A stretch of DNA of 64,000 bases from NCBI GenBank assembly GCA_945861085.1, contig OX244046.1, positions 3,286,001 to 3,350,000 on the forward strand. Reading direction: 5' to 3'. Made by a program: the position numbers and the translations under genes. Below the pieces are notes generated by a model. That model searched no databases and was not told the origin of the DNA. It saw only the letters and a list, made by a program, of their open reading frames with translations. Positions 27,575-35,559 of this stretch are shown piece after piece. Positions within the stretch are counted from its first letter, which is position 1; every line of letters starts with the position of its first letter. This DNA is from Clostridioides difficile_D (GTDB lineage Bacteria > Bacillota > Clostridia > Peptostreptococcales > Peptostreptococcaceae).

Positions 27575-27757
27575 CCAATAATATACTTTATTTGACTTTG
27601 TTTGTCAATCGCTTTCCGGATTTTAGTAAAATTTTCTAATTCATTAATGGAAAGTAATTTTTAATATTTTTTATTTATACTTTTTAATATCTATGATAAT
27701 ATTTATATACATTAGATATTCATTGAAAATCAAAAAATTGTTTTTTAGGAGTCTATT

Positions 27758-28627
27758 ATGAATACACTTAAACATGAATCAGTAAATATCCATGATGATA
27801 TAGGTGTGAAGCTCTATCTATCTATTGATAACGGTAGTTTTACAGTTAAACACTGGCATTATAGTCTTGAAATTATTCTCATACTTAATGGAAGCTTTAA
27901 TCTTTTTATAGATAATGAAAGATTAAATTTAAAGGCAAATGATTTAATAATATTAAATCCAAAGCAAATTCATTCAGCTATTTGTTCTGATGGTAATGAA
28001 TCTATAGTTCTTCAAATTCCTTATAAATTTTTAGAAGAAAACATACCTAATATAAATGAGTTACGTATTAATTATAAGGAATTGCTTACTGATACTGATA
28101 ATACTAATGTGAATAAATTAAAAAATACTTTAAATGAATTATATAAGATATATAGCAAAGAGCCTCAACTATATATATTAAACTCAAAAATTTTATTATA
28201 TGAATTTTTATATATTTTATATGTGAATTATTCAATTTCTATAGATTCAATATCTTATAAAAATACAGATAAATATTTTGATAGACTAAAAATTATAACT
28301 GATTATGTAAAAGAAAATTACAAAGAACAAATTTCTCTATCTACAGCAAGTAAAGTTGTAAATTTAACACCTCAATATTTATCTAGATTTTTTAAAACAC
28401 ATATGGGAATAACGTTTACCTCTTATGTAAATAATATAAGACTTGAAAATATGTATAGTGACCTTATAAATACAGATAATAATATATTAGATATTATTCA
28501 AAACAATGGATTTTATAATTATAAACAATTTATGAAATTATTTAAGAAAATATATAATTGTACACCAAGTCAAAAACGACAACAAATAAATAAAACTAGA
28601 AAAGACGTTGTCTCAAAATATAGATAA
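27758..28627 (+). CDS. AraC-family regulator with N-terminal cupin
   Basis: 289 residues, ATG at 27758 behind AGGAG. The cupin-like ligand domain occupies residues 1-140 (VKHWHYSLEIILILNGSFNLFIDNERL, then LNPKQIHSA). The C-terminal AraC DNA-binding domain includes ISLSTASKVVNLTPQYLSRFFKTHMGITFTSYVNNIRL and NGFYNYKQFMKLFKKIYNCTPSQ. Divergent from the GH31-PTS operon, so probably its activator, acting alongside XylR. The last seven residues (DVVSKYR) are encoded by the end of the dispersed repeat at 28608, which has overwritten the original C-terminus. Confidence 0.85.
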   Translation: MNTLKHESVNIHDDIGVKLYLSIDNGSFTVKHWHYSLEIILILNGSFNLFIDNERLNLKANDLIILNPKQIHSAICSDGNESIVLQIPYKFLEENIPNINELRINYKELLTDTDNTNVNKLKNTLNELYKIYSKEPQLYILNSKILLYEFLYILYVNYSISIDSISYKNTDKYFDRLKIITDYVKENYKEQISLSTASKVVNLTPQYLSRFFKTHMGITFTSYVNNIRLENMYSDLINTDNNILDIIQNNGFYNYKQFMKLFKKIYNCTPSQKRQQINKTRKDVVSKYR

Positions 28628-28720
28628 GTCTATTTTTCGTTATTGAGATGATTAAAATAGACTTGATTTAATATAAAAAAGAGTGTCTCATAAACTAAAA
28701 AGTTCACTTTGAGACACTCC
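28608..28720 (+). repeat. Copy 2 of the dispersed GTGTCTCAAAAT repeat
   Basis: Starts TTGTCTCAAAATATAGATAAG inside the AraC gene and ends with AAGTTCACTTTGAGACACTC. The right half forms the hairpin GAGTGTCTCATAAAC/GTTCACTTTGAGACACTC. Same orientation as copy 1. It provides the C-terminus of the AraC gene and a hairpin that can end transcription from both sides. Confidence 0.8.
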
Positions 28721-28728
28721 TTTATATA

Positions 28729-29338
28729 TTATCTACTTCTTAATTCATTTATTACCTCTCTACATTTTTCTTCAGTTAGTGGATACATCTTTATAAGTAC
28801 TAACATAGCTACTGTAAGTACTACTGGTATAATACCATTTATAGAACGAATACCATACAAAGCTTGTGAAGTTTGAGAAGTATTTGCAACATATCCTGTC
28901 ATAGATAATACTACCCCTGGAACTAATCCACCTAAAGCCATACCAAATTTAAAGAAGAATCCTATTATAGAATAAGTTATACCTTCTCTTCTCTTTCCTG
29001 TTTTTAATTCGCCGTATTCAATAGTATCTGGAACTAAGCTCCACATTATTCCAGTGCTAGAATAAGCTATACCATGAATTACTCTAAGAATCATAATTAA
29101 AGTTATATGTTCTTTTCCCAAGAACATCATTCCAATTGGAAGAGATAAAGTAACTACAGTAAACCAAAATATTATTTCTTTCTTGTCAAATTTCTTTAAT
29201 AGAAGTGGAGTAACAGCATATCCAACTAATACAGCACCTTTTCCTAGTATCATATATGTTGGAAGTAAGTCTTCTCTACCTAATACATATTGGAAGAAAT
29301 ATATACCCACAGCATCCACTATAGACATAATACCAAAC
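28729..29338 (-). pseudogene. 3' half of a GPH-family sugar transporter, cut by the IStron
   Basis: 199 residues from an internal ATG, whereas full GPH (glycoside-pentoside-hexuronide:cation) carriers have about 450. What remains begins SIVDAVGIYFFQYVLGRED, the middle helix region of the family, and includes WSLVPDTIEYGELKTGKRREG, a conserved cytosolic segment before the last helices. The frame stays open up to the IStron 3' border at 29339. If the exon began at 29338 and were joined to TTGAT, it would read L-M-F-G-I-M-S, consistent with a helix. The N-terminal half is absent from the window. Confidence 0.8.
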
Positions 29339-29455
29339 CTGAACCTCCCATGACTAAAGTCACAGGGTTCCTACTTCATAGAATTTTGCATACTAAAATA
29401 TGTCTTACTAATTCTCCACAGGCCATCCCCGTAGTTCCTACGGTTCTTACATAAG
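29339..29455 (-). ncRNA. Predicted TnpB guide RNA (omega RNA) scaffold at the IStron 3' end
   Basis: The 117 bases between the tnpB stop and the element's end contain two hairpins: AACCGTAGGAACTACGG followed by further GC-rich bases, and GAACCCTGTGACTTTAGTCATGGGAGGTTC at the very end (stem GAACC...GGTTC). In IS200/IS605 elements this region is transcribed with tnpB, and the following flank acts as guide; here the guide would be roughly 29338-29319, inside the GPH gene. The same bases should form the 3' splice site of the intron. Confidence 0.65.
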
Positions 29456-30565
29456 TTATTTATTTTGAATTGTTATTAGTCTTAATCCTTCTTTTAATAT
29501 ATTTATACTTGCATTTATATCTCTATCGTGAGTTTCATTACAACTAGGACAAGTCCATTCTCTTATATTTAAGTCCTTAACTTCCTCGTTTTTATACCCA
29601 CATTTATTGCATATTTGTGAACTTGCAAAGAATTTACCTACCTTTACAATTTGTCTACCATACCAATTAGCCTTGTATTCTAATTGACGAATAAACTCTG
29701 ACCATGACACATCAGAAATTAAGCGAGATAGTTTACGATTTTTAATCATATTCTTTACTTGTAAATCTTCTATGCAAATAATATCATTCTCTTTTATTAA
29801 TTTAGTAGATAATTTTTGTAGAAAATCATTTCTTTGATTAGCTATATGTTCTTGAAGTCTTGCAACTTTTAATCTTGCTTTATTCCTATTTAAACTCCCG
29901 ATTGTCTTTCTCGATAATTCTCTTTGTAATTTAGCAAGTTTGTTTAATGACTTCTTAAGATACTTAGGATTTTCTATAAATTCTCCACAACTTGAGATAC
30001 AAAATTCTTTAATTCCTAAATCTAAACCTATCTGATTGTTAGTATTTTCAAATACTTCAATATCTACATTAGTACAACATAATGATACATAGTACCTACC
30101 ACTTGGTTCTTTAGATATAGTAGCATTAAGTATTCTCCCTTTAGGTACTTGTTTATCTCTTACTTTAACCATACCAAGTTTAGGTAATTTTATATATTGA
30201 CCACAATACACGATATTTCCATTTGTAAAGTTAGTTTTATATGAAAATCTATTAATTTTCTTTGATTTAAATTTAGGAAATCCTGCCTTTTTTTTAAAGA
30301 ATTTTTCATATGCATTATCTAAATCTTTTAGGGCGTTTTGTAGTGAAAATTTGTCAGGTTCCTTAAGCCATTTTAATTCTTTTTTTAAATTGGTTAAATC
30401 AGAACTACACTGTTTATAAGTAAAAGTTTCTTTATCGTTTTTATAAACATCTATTCTTTTAGCAAGATATTTATTATATACAAATCTACAACATCCAAAA
30501 GTTTTGTTAATTAACTCTTGTTGTTTTTTATTTGGATACATTCTAAACTTATAAGCTTTTTCCAC
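29456..30565 (-). CDS. tnpB: TnpB RNA-guided nuclease of IS605 type
   Basis: 369 residues, GTG start at 30565. The N-terminal MEKAYKFRMYPNKKQQELIN is typical. The RuvC catalytic residues are intact: D182 in IGLDLGIKEF, E266 in CIEDLQVKNM and D349 in DRDINAS. A zinc finger is formed by C319, C322, C339 and C342. TnpB is a compact RNA-guided DNA nuclease, ancestor of Cas12, that cuts the empty donor site after excision and so helps keep the element. In IStrons its guide RNA overlaps the intron's 3' end, so splicing and guide maturation compete. The protein looks fully active. Confidence 0.93.
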   Translation of the reverse strand: MEKAYKFRMYPNKKQQELINKTFGCCRFVYNKYLAKRIDVYKNDKETFTYKQCSSDLTNLKKELKWLKEPDKFSLQNALKDLDNAYEKFFKKKAGFPKFKSKKINRFSYKTNFTNGNIVYCGQYIKLPKLGMVKVRDKQVPKGRILNATISKEPSGRYYVSLCCTNVDIEVFENTNNQIGLDLGIKEFCISSCGEFIENPKYLKKSLNKLAKLQRELSRKTIGSLNRNKARLKVARLQEHIANQRNDFLQKLSTKLIKENDIICIEDLQVKNMIKNRKLSRLISDVSWSEFIRQLEYKANWYGRQIVKVGKFFASSQICNKCGYKNEEVKDLNIREWTCPSCNETHDRDINASINILKEGLRLITIQNK

Positions 30566-30759
30566 TGTTATCGCCTCACTTTAATTGTTTTTTGATACAC
30601 TTTTTAATGATTTTATCATATTTAATATATTATATAATGCTGTGGTGAACAATTTATTAATCACCTATCATAATATTAACAAATGTAATTATTTAAAACA
30701 ATTATTTAGAAGGTTTTATATTTAATTTTAAATAACATATTTAAGAACCGTAAGTATTA

Positions 30760-31222
30760 ACTTTTATCATTTTTGAGGTTGTCGTTCACATAAGTTCGCT
30801 ACTACCTATGCAGTTCTCTTATGAACTTCTTACACTTTCATGCAAGCACAGACTATATCTTATCCTTCGGCATTATCCGTTAAGGTCTACCCACTTCCAC
30901 TACCAATAGCTTGTAGTGTACTTCCCTCAAGAGGAATAGTCGTTGAAGTTTCTCCTATTCGGAGTTTACCTGCTGATTGCCCATTTTAAAGTACTTAGGA
31001 TTTAACCTTATACCATCTAACCAATTTTTTCTACTTTCGTAACTTTCACACTTAGGTTTATTTCATCCTTATGTTTTAGTTTGGTTAGCTTTAGGGGTTT
31101 TTAGCAATTCAAGTAGTATTGGATAGGTTCTATCCTATCTCTACATATAGGTTTCCCTATATGCTGACTATTTTAGCTACTAACTCATGACTAAAGTCAC
31201 GAGTGTGCGTAGCTATTTTTTA
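30760..31222 (-). ncRNA. Group I intron core of the IStron
   Basis: On the minus strand the conserved elements occur in order: P near 31094-31109 (AATTGCTAAAAACCCC), Q near 30960-30980 (GCAATCAGCAGGTAAACTCC), R at 30937-30948 (CTTCAACGACTA) and S at 30851-30861 (AAGATATAGTC). GACTA in R pairs with TAGTC in S to form P7. The first 50 bases fold into a hairpin TAGCTAC...GTAGCTA enclosing GTGACTTTAGTCA. A peripheral stem GTTCATAAG/CTTATGTGAAC lies at about 30785-30835. All parts of a catalytic ribozyme appear present; the 3' splice site would be at the far end, near 29339. Confidence 0.82.
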
Positions 31223-31851
31223 ATCAACAGCTCCCAATCCATTTTCTACTATAAACAATGGCTTTTGATATCTATCATAGAATTGATTAAGTACATACCT
31301 AAGACCTTGTGGGTCTATTTGCCATCCCCATTCACTTTCTTTTAATGTTGGATTTTTCGCTCCACCCATGATATTTCCTTTACTACCTTTAATATTCTTA
31401 TCTGAACTTTCACAAATACTCATATAATAACTAAAAGATATAAAATCTACTGTATTTTTTAATATCTCAATATCTTCATCCATTATATCTATATGTATGT
31501 TATTTTTTCTAAAGTAACGCTTTGAATAACTTGGGTATTTACCTCTAACATGAACATCTGCAAAGAATAAATTTTCGTGTTCCTTTTCCATTGCACAAAT
31601 TACATCATCAGGATTTGGAGTTAATGGATAGACTGGCATAGATAACACCATGCACCCTATTTTAAATTCAGGATTTATCTCATGCCCTATCTTTACTGCT
31701 TTTGCACTTGCCACCAATTCATGGTGTATAGCTTTATATATTTGATTTTTTGTTAACTTTTCTTTAGGAGTATTAATTCCTCCACTTAAAAATCATACTT
31801 TTCTGCCAAATATGATGGTGTTTCATAGTGAGACAATAAATATTTATACAT
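31223..31851 (-). pseudogene. Remnant of a GH1 6-phospho-beta-glucosidase
   Basis: Three lesions. The first ~120 residues are missing: the remnant opens right after the DUF523 stop as MYKYLLSHYETPSYLAEKYDF, matching the LHYETPLNLVLKY region of the intact enzyme at 40273. An internal deletion of about 50 residues with a frame change then joins this to LSGGINTPKEKLTKNQIYKA, after which the frame is intact as HHELVASAKAVKIGHEINPEF and so on. Finally the IStron cuts the gene at IVENGLGAVD, its first three bases supplying the TAA stop. The catalytic nucleophile motif ENG remains, but the protein cannot be functional. Similar to the gene at 63092. Confidence 0.85.
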
Positions 31852-32373
31852 TTACTTATCTTCTCTAAGCTCATCAAATCCAACTATAGGTATCTCTAAA
31901 TTATATTCTTTAAGTAGCTTTTCTAACTCTTCTATAAAAATACCTTTTCCATCTACCATTTGTATATCATTTATTTTATTCATCAATTCATTACAACCAC
32001 TCAATTCACCAAACCAATGTTTAGAACTACATGTCTTATTATAACCACAACTTGGACTACCATCTATTGCAATGATACTTTTTATATCATAATTATTTTT
32101 TAAATATTCATCAAATTGTCTTACATAAGGTATTAACATTTGCCTACATTGTTCTCTAAAAAACAAATTATCAAACTGCTCTTTTACATGCCCCCACCTA
32201 TTTATTCCATACATAATTATTTCTGGACATGGTAGTTGAATTATTCCATATCCTTTATTTATTAAATCTATTGCTATATTTTGTGCTCCTTTAAATTCTG
32301 ACAGCCCCTCTACTTTAGAGTTACAGTTTAATATACAATGACATACTACTACAATCTCTCTATTTCTCTTCAT
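31852..32373 (-). CDS. DUF523/TudS-like iron-sulfur protein
   Basis: 173 residues. Motifs of the DUF523 family: N-terminal CHCILNCNSK (C11, C13, C17), LPCPEIIMYG (C49) and IDGSPSCGYNKT (C109). In the characterised member TudS, three such cysteines bind a [4Fe-4S] cluster that removes sulfur from 2-thiouracil; the spacing here is compatible. Whether this protein has that activity is inference. It diverges from an ECF S-component across about 165 bp, so the two could share regulation. Its stop is directly followed by the GH1 remnant. Intact, standard start. Confidence 0.7.
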   Translation of the reverse strand: MKRNREIVVVCHCILNCNSKVEGLSEFKGAQNIAIDLINKGYGIIQLPCPEIIMYGINRWGHVKEQFDNLFFREQCRQMLIPYVRQFDEYLKNNYDIKSIIAIDGSPSCGYNKTCSSKHWFGELSGCNELMNKINDIQMVDGKGIFIEELEKLLKEYNLEIPIVGFDELREDK

Positions 32374-32538
32374 AATAATCTCCTTAGTTATTCTTAATTT
32401 TAATGATACTACATATTTTGATAATTATATTATTTATTTGTTCTATATTTATAATATTCTATATAGAAATATACAATTAGTAATCTTTTATAATCTATAC
32501 TATGATAAATGTATACTTTTTTTTAGGAGGTATTATAA

Positions 32539-33105
32539 TTGAATACTAAGAAAATCACATTTTCTTCAATGTGTATAGTTATTAACATTGTCTTAGGTAT
32601 GGTTATATCTATGATAAATATACCATTATTATTTTTAGATACAGTTGGTACTGTGCTTGGGGCTGTTGTATTAGGTCCTTTTTGGGGTGCTCTTATTGGT
32701 GGATGTACAAACTTAGTTTTAGGTGTTATATCAGGTCCTACAAATATACCTTTTGCCCTTGTAAATATTGTTCTTGGTCTTATTGTTGGATATATTTCTA
32801 AGAAAAAAGGTTTTGGTTATAAAGAAGCTATTATTACAGGAGTAATTTTATCTATTGTTTGTCCTTTAATTGGTACTCCTATTTCAGTTTTATTGTTTGG
32901 TGGTTTAAGCGGAAGTGGTGCTGATTTATTGGTCGGTTTTTTAGTTCAGTCTGGACAGAAGATATTTACTGCTGCATTCTTTCCAAGAATTCTTAGTAAT
33001 ATAGTGGACAAGCCTTTATCTTGCATTATGGTGGTATATTTTATAAGTAAAATGCCTAAAGGTTTTATAAGCCAATATAGTAAAAAAACATCTAGTTATT
33101 CTTAG
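32539..33105 (+). CDS. ECF transporter substrate-binding (S) component
   Basis: 188 residues, TTG start at 32539 with AGGAGG and an eight-base spacer. Five or six hydrophobic helices; the start NTKKITFSSMCIVINIVLGMVISMINIPLL and the loop FLDTVGTVLGAVVLGPFWGALIGG with repeated GG and PFWGA turns are typical of S-components with short cytosolic contacts for EcfT. It needs the shared EcfA/A'/T module encoded elsewhere. The ligand is probably a vitamin, nucleobase or metal complex; the divergent DUF523 gene hints at a sulfur or pyrimidine compound, a weak inference. Confidence 0.72.
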   Translation: MNTKKITFSSMCIVINIVLGMVISMINIPLLFLDTVGTVLGAVVLGPFWGALIGGCTNLVLGVISGPTNIPFALVNIVLGLIVGYISKKKGFGYKEAIITGVILSIVCPLIGTPISVLLFGGLSGSGADLLVGFLVQSGQKIFTAAFFPRILSNIVDKPLSCIMVVYFISKMPKGFISQYSKKTSSYS

Positions 33106-33247
33106 TAAATTGTATATACTATATGATTTGTTAAAGCTTATAACGAATTTATACATATGTATTTGTATAATATATTTGCTACTTTATTTTTCATTAATTT
33201 TAGTATTGGTGATTTAATTATGCATTATTTGTATTAATTTAATTAAA

Positions 33248-33305
33248 TATAACCTCTTAATATAAATTTTGATTCTAAAATTGTATTAAGAGGTTATATT
33301 TTTGT
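33248..33305 (+). terminator. Terminator of the ECF S-component gene
   Basis: ATAACCTCTTAATA (33249-33262) pairs with TATTAAGAGGTTAT (33284-33297), with further ATTTT/AAAAT pairing inside the loop, and ATTTTTGTTTTA follows. Confidence 0.8.
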
Positions 33306-33384
33306 TTTATAATATCCTTAAAGTTTTATGACAATTTATGGAATACATGTTTTATATTTTAGTTAAAATGTCTCTCTCTAAAAA

Positions 33385-33813
33385 TCATTTTTTACAAGTA
33401 TTTCTTATACTAACAAATACATCCTCATTTTCTATAAACAACTCATACATATCTTCAAACTCTGGTATATCATATCCATGAGAGTCATCATTTCTTAATT
33501 TTCTAAGCGTTTCTATAACTATAGAAGCATTTTTTGGTAATAAATTATGGTACTCACACTCTAAAAGATAGTCATAGAAGTTCTTACATTTTATGTTTAA
33601 ATTGATTGATTTATAATACAACATTGCTTTTGTTAATTCTAGAAATGAAACCATATAGCTTTTAAAACCTTCTTTTATATATCTAGCCCATAACTCAGGC
33701 ATTTCTTCTTTATCATATAAGATTTTGAAGTTTTGTAGGTCATATAAGCAAGAACCAAAATCCCTATTTACTTCTTCTATTGAATTCCAAGATAGTTTAT
33801 TTCTAATTACCAT
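33385..33813 (-). CDS. hepT: HEPN-domain toxin (HepT-like)
   Basis: 142 residues, mostly helical. It contains the HEPN RNase motif R-N-x3-H at R107 to H112, followed by GY, giving the exact RX4HXY pattern in which the Tyr is AMPylated by the partner antitoxin in type VII systems. In HepT-MntA systems this protein is an RNase or tRNA-directed toxin. ATG at 33813 behind GGAGGG, overlapping the MNT gene by 11 bp. The antitoxin gene comes first on the minus strand. Toxicity is inferred from family membership. Confidence 0.85.
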   Translation of the reverse strand: MVIRNKLSWNSIEEVNRDFGSCLYDLQNFKILYDKEEMPELWARYIKEGFKSYMVSFLELTKAMLYYKSINLNIKCKNFYDYLLECEYHNLLPKNASIVIETLRKLRNDDSHGYDIPEFEDMYELFIENEDVFVSIRNTCKK

Positions 33814-34183
33814 ACATATCCCTCCAATCTAAGATATCTATTACATCACTATTTTCAAAATAGAAATTATTTATATAATCCTTGAAATCTTTAGATTCAT
33901 AAATAACATCACCTTCTAAAATAGACTTTCTAAGTGCTATTGTATAGTTATTTGTAATAATCTTTAAGTCTACATCAACATCTAATATATTTCTTAGAGC
34001 CTCTGTTTTCGTTGCAAGTTCTGTAATTGGTACTTTTTTGATAGGAATCCATGCTATATCTATATCACTTTTTGATGTATGCCTATCTGTTCCATAACTA
34101 CCAAATATTATAATGGCTAGAGTATTTTCTTTTGGAAATATATTTATTATTGAGTTTTTAATCTCATCTGATATATTCCTCAT
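33803..34183 (-). CDS. mntA: MNT-domain nucleotidyltransferase antitoxin (MntA-like)
   Basis: 126 residues. The minimal nucleotidyltransferase signature GSX10DXD is complete: G28-S29 in IIFGSYG, then D40 and D42 in SKSDIDIAW. MntA antitoxins transfer AMP to a tyrosine near the HEPN active site and so silence the toxin. Start at 34183 with GAGGTG upstream. The pair is expressed alone, flanked by gaps on both sides, as usual for a movable toxin-antitoxin cassette. Confidence 0.87.
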   Translation of the reverse strand: MRNISDEIKNSIINIFPKENTLAIIIFGSYGTDRHTSKSDIDIAWIPIKKVPITELATKTEALRNILDVDVDLKIITNNYTIALRKSILEGDVIYESKDFKDYINNFYFENSDVIDILDWRDMYGN

Positions 34184-34670
34184 TTAATCACCTCGTATTT
34201 ATTATGTAATATTACTTAAATGCTTATCCTTTAAAAGTTCTTTACATTAATGAATTAAAGTTGTCTTATAACTATTTTAAATTAATTTCATTTCTAGTTT
34301 TCATTTATCTACTTAATTAACAGAATCATTGAATTGCATCTAAAAACTTACTTTTCATACTCATATCTTATCCACTTTACTTCTCAATTCATCTATAGTC
34401 ATATACGACTTTAAATAAAATAATTTGAATATATACTATACAAAATTATTTTATCATATATTCATCATTGAAGTATAATCTACTTTAATAATTATTCCTC
34501 TATTATGGTCTTTTTACTATCAAACTAAAATAAAATAAAAGATTTTTTATGGAATAAATAATATCTTATTTATTTCATATTTCTAATTTGACCTCTTAAA
34601 TATACAAAATAAAGTAAGATATCTATTATAGACATCTTACTTTATTTTCATTTATGACTAGATTTTATCA
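34184..34670. other. Intergenic gap ending in the aldolase terminator
   Basis: About 490 bp. A strong stem AAAATAAAGTAAGAT / ATCTTACTTTATTTT at 34606-34648 ends the aldolase transcript (minus strand). The remainder is AT-rich without ORF, repeat or RNA motif that I can identify. Confidence 0.6.
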
Positions 34671-35540
34671 TTAACACTCAACTGTCCCTACTGCTTTTCC
34701 TACACATCCACAAACTTCCATTCTACTCTTAACAAACTCTTTAACTGAATCTAAACCTTTTTTACCATATTTCTTAGGGTCAATTACTTCTGGGTCAGAA
34801 TTAAGCACATTCTTAACCCCATTGCTATAAGCAATCCTTAATTCAGTTGCATAATTAACCTTGCAAATCCCTCTTTTTATAGATTCCTTAATAATCTCAT
34901 CTGGTATCCCAGACCCACCATGTAATACTAATGGAACTGATACAACCTCTCTAATCTCAGATAATCTATCTAAATCAAGCTTTGGTTCTCCCTTATATAG
35001 CCCATGTGCTGTACCTATTGCTACTGCCAAAGATGATACCCCTGTTCTCTCTACAAACTCTTTTGCTTCTAATGGGTCTGTGTATGCTCCACCATCACCA
35101 CCATCTAAATCGTCTTCCTTACCTCCAACTTTACCTAATTCAGCTTCAACAGGTATATCTGAAGGCATACATGCATCTACAACAGATTTAGATATTGAAA
35201 TATTATCTTCGTAACTTTCATGAGAACCATCAATCATAATAGAAGTATATCCAACTCTAAGTGCCTGCATAGCTAGTCCAAAACTTGAACCATGGTCTAA
35301 GTGCATTGCTACAGGAACACTTGCCTTCTCTGATGCTACTTTTACATTCGCTAAATAATAATCTAGTCCTGCATACTTTATTGTTGAAGGTGTTGTTTGC
35401 AATATTACTGGTGATTTAAGTTCTTCAGCAGCCTCTATTACTGCCATAACCATCTCCATATTTTCAACATTAAATGCACCTACTGCATAATGCTCTTCTT
35501 GTGCATCTAATAATATTTGTTTAGTTGTCACTAATGCCAT
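34671..35540 (-). CDS. Class II fructose/tagatose-bisphosphate aldolase
   Basis: 289 residues. Class II features: VAMHLDHGSSFGLAMQAL with catalytic Asp and zinc-binding His, SIMIDGSHESYEDNI, a zinc-binding His in IGTAHGLYKGEPKLD, and LVLHGGSGIPDE. It cleaves fructose-1,6- or tagatose-1,6-bisphosphate to triose phosphates. Last gene of an operon with a fructose-family PTS and a PfkB-type kinase, which makes the bisphosphate. Sequence alone does not separate Fba from GatY/KbaY; the genomic context fits either fructose or tagatose breakdown. Confidence 0.88.
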   Translation of the reverse strand: MALVTTKQILLDAQEEHYAVGAFNVENMEMVMAVIEAAEELKSPVILQTTPSTIKYAGLDYYLANVKVASEKASVPVAMHLDHGSSFGLAMQALRVGYTSIMIDGSHESYEDNISISKSVVDACMPSDIPVEAELGKVGGKEDDLDGGDGGAYTDPLEAKEFVERTGVSSLAVAIGTAHGLYKGEPKLDLDRLSEIREVVSVPLVLHGGSGIPDEIIKESIKRGICKVNYATELRIAYSNGVKNVLNSDPEVIDPKKYGKKGLDSVKEFVKSRMEVCGCVGKAVGTVEC

Positions 35541-35559
35541 AATTTATCCTCCTATATGT

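Larger units (their letters stand above)
29339..31222 (-). mobile_element. IStron: group I intron fused to tnpB, no tnpA
   Basis: About 1884 bp on the minus strand. The 5' end follows the pentanucleotide TTGAT (31227-31223), the known insertion site of the C. difficile IStron CdISt1. The first ~460 bases carry group I intron core motifs, then comes an intact tnpB, then a terminal structured RNA segment ending near 29339. Both ends contain the short palindrome TGACTTTAGTCA (about 31189-31200 and 29350-29361). There is no tnpA, so transposition would need a transposase from elsewhere. The 3' boundary is assigned to within one or two bases by keeping the flanking reading frame open. Confidence 0.85.

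Noticed and set aside
27604..27655. CTTTCC...GGAAAG inverted arms upstream of the AraC gene
   Set aside because: Arms of only six bases with a 31-base gap; too weak to call an operator in such AT-rich sequence.
30590..31222. Considered as a CRISPR leader, riboswitch or tnpA remnant
   Set aside because: No direct repeats with spacers and no TnpA HUH motifs. The P, Q, R, S order identifies a group I intron instead.
34861..35214. 117-residue plus-strand ORF inside the aldolase gene
   Set aside because: Antisense shadow of the conserved aldolase; rich in Ser/Pro from codon mirror effects.
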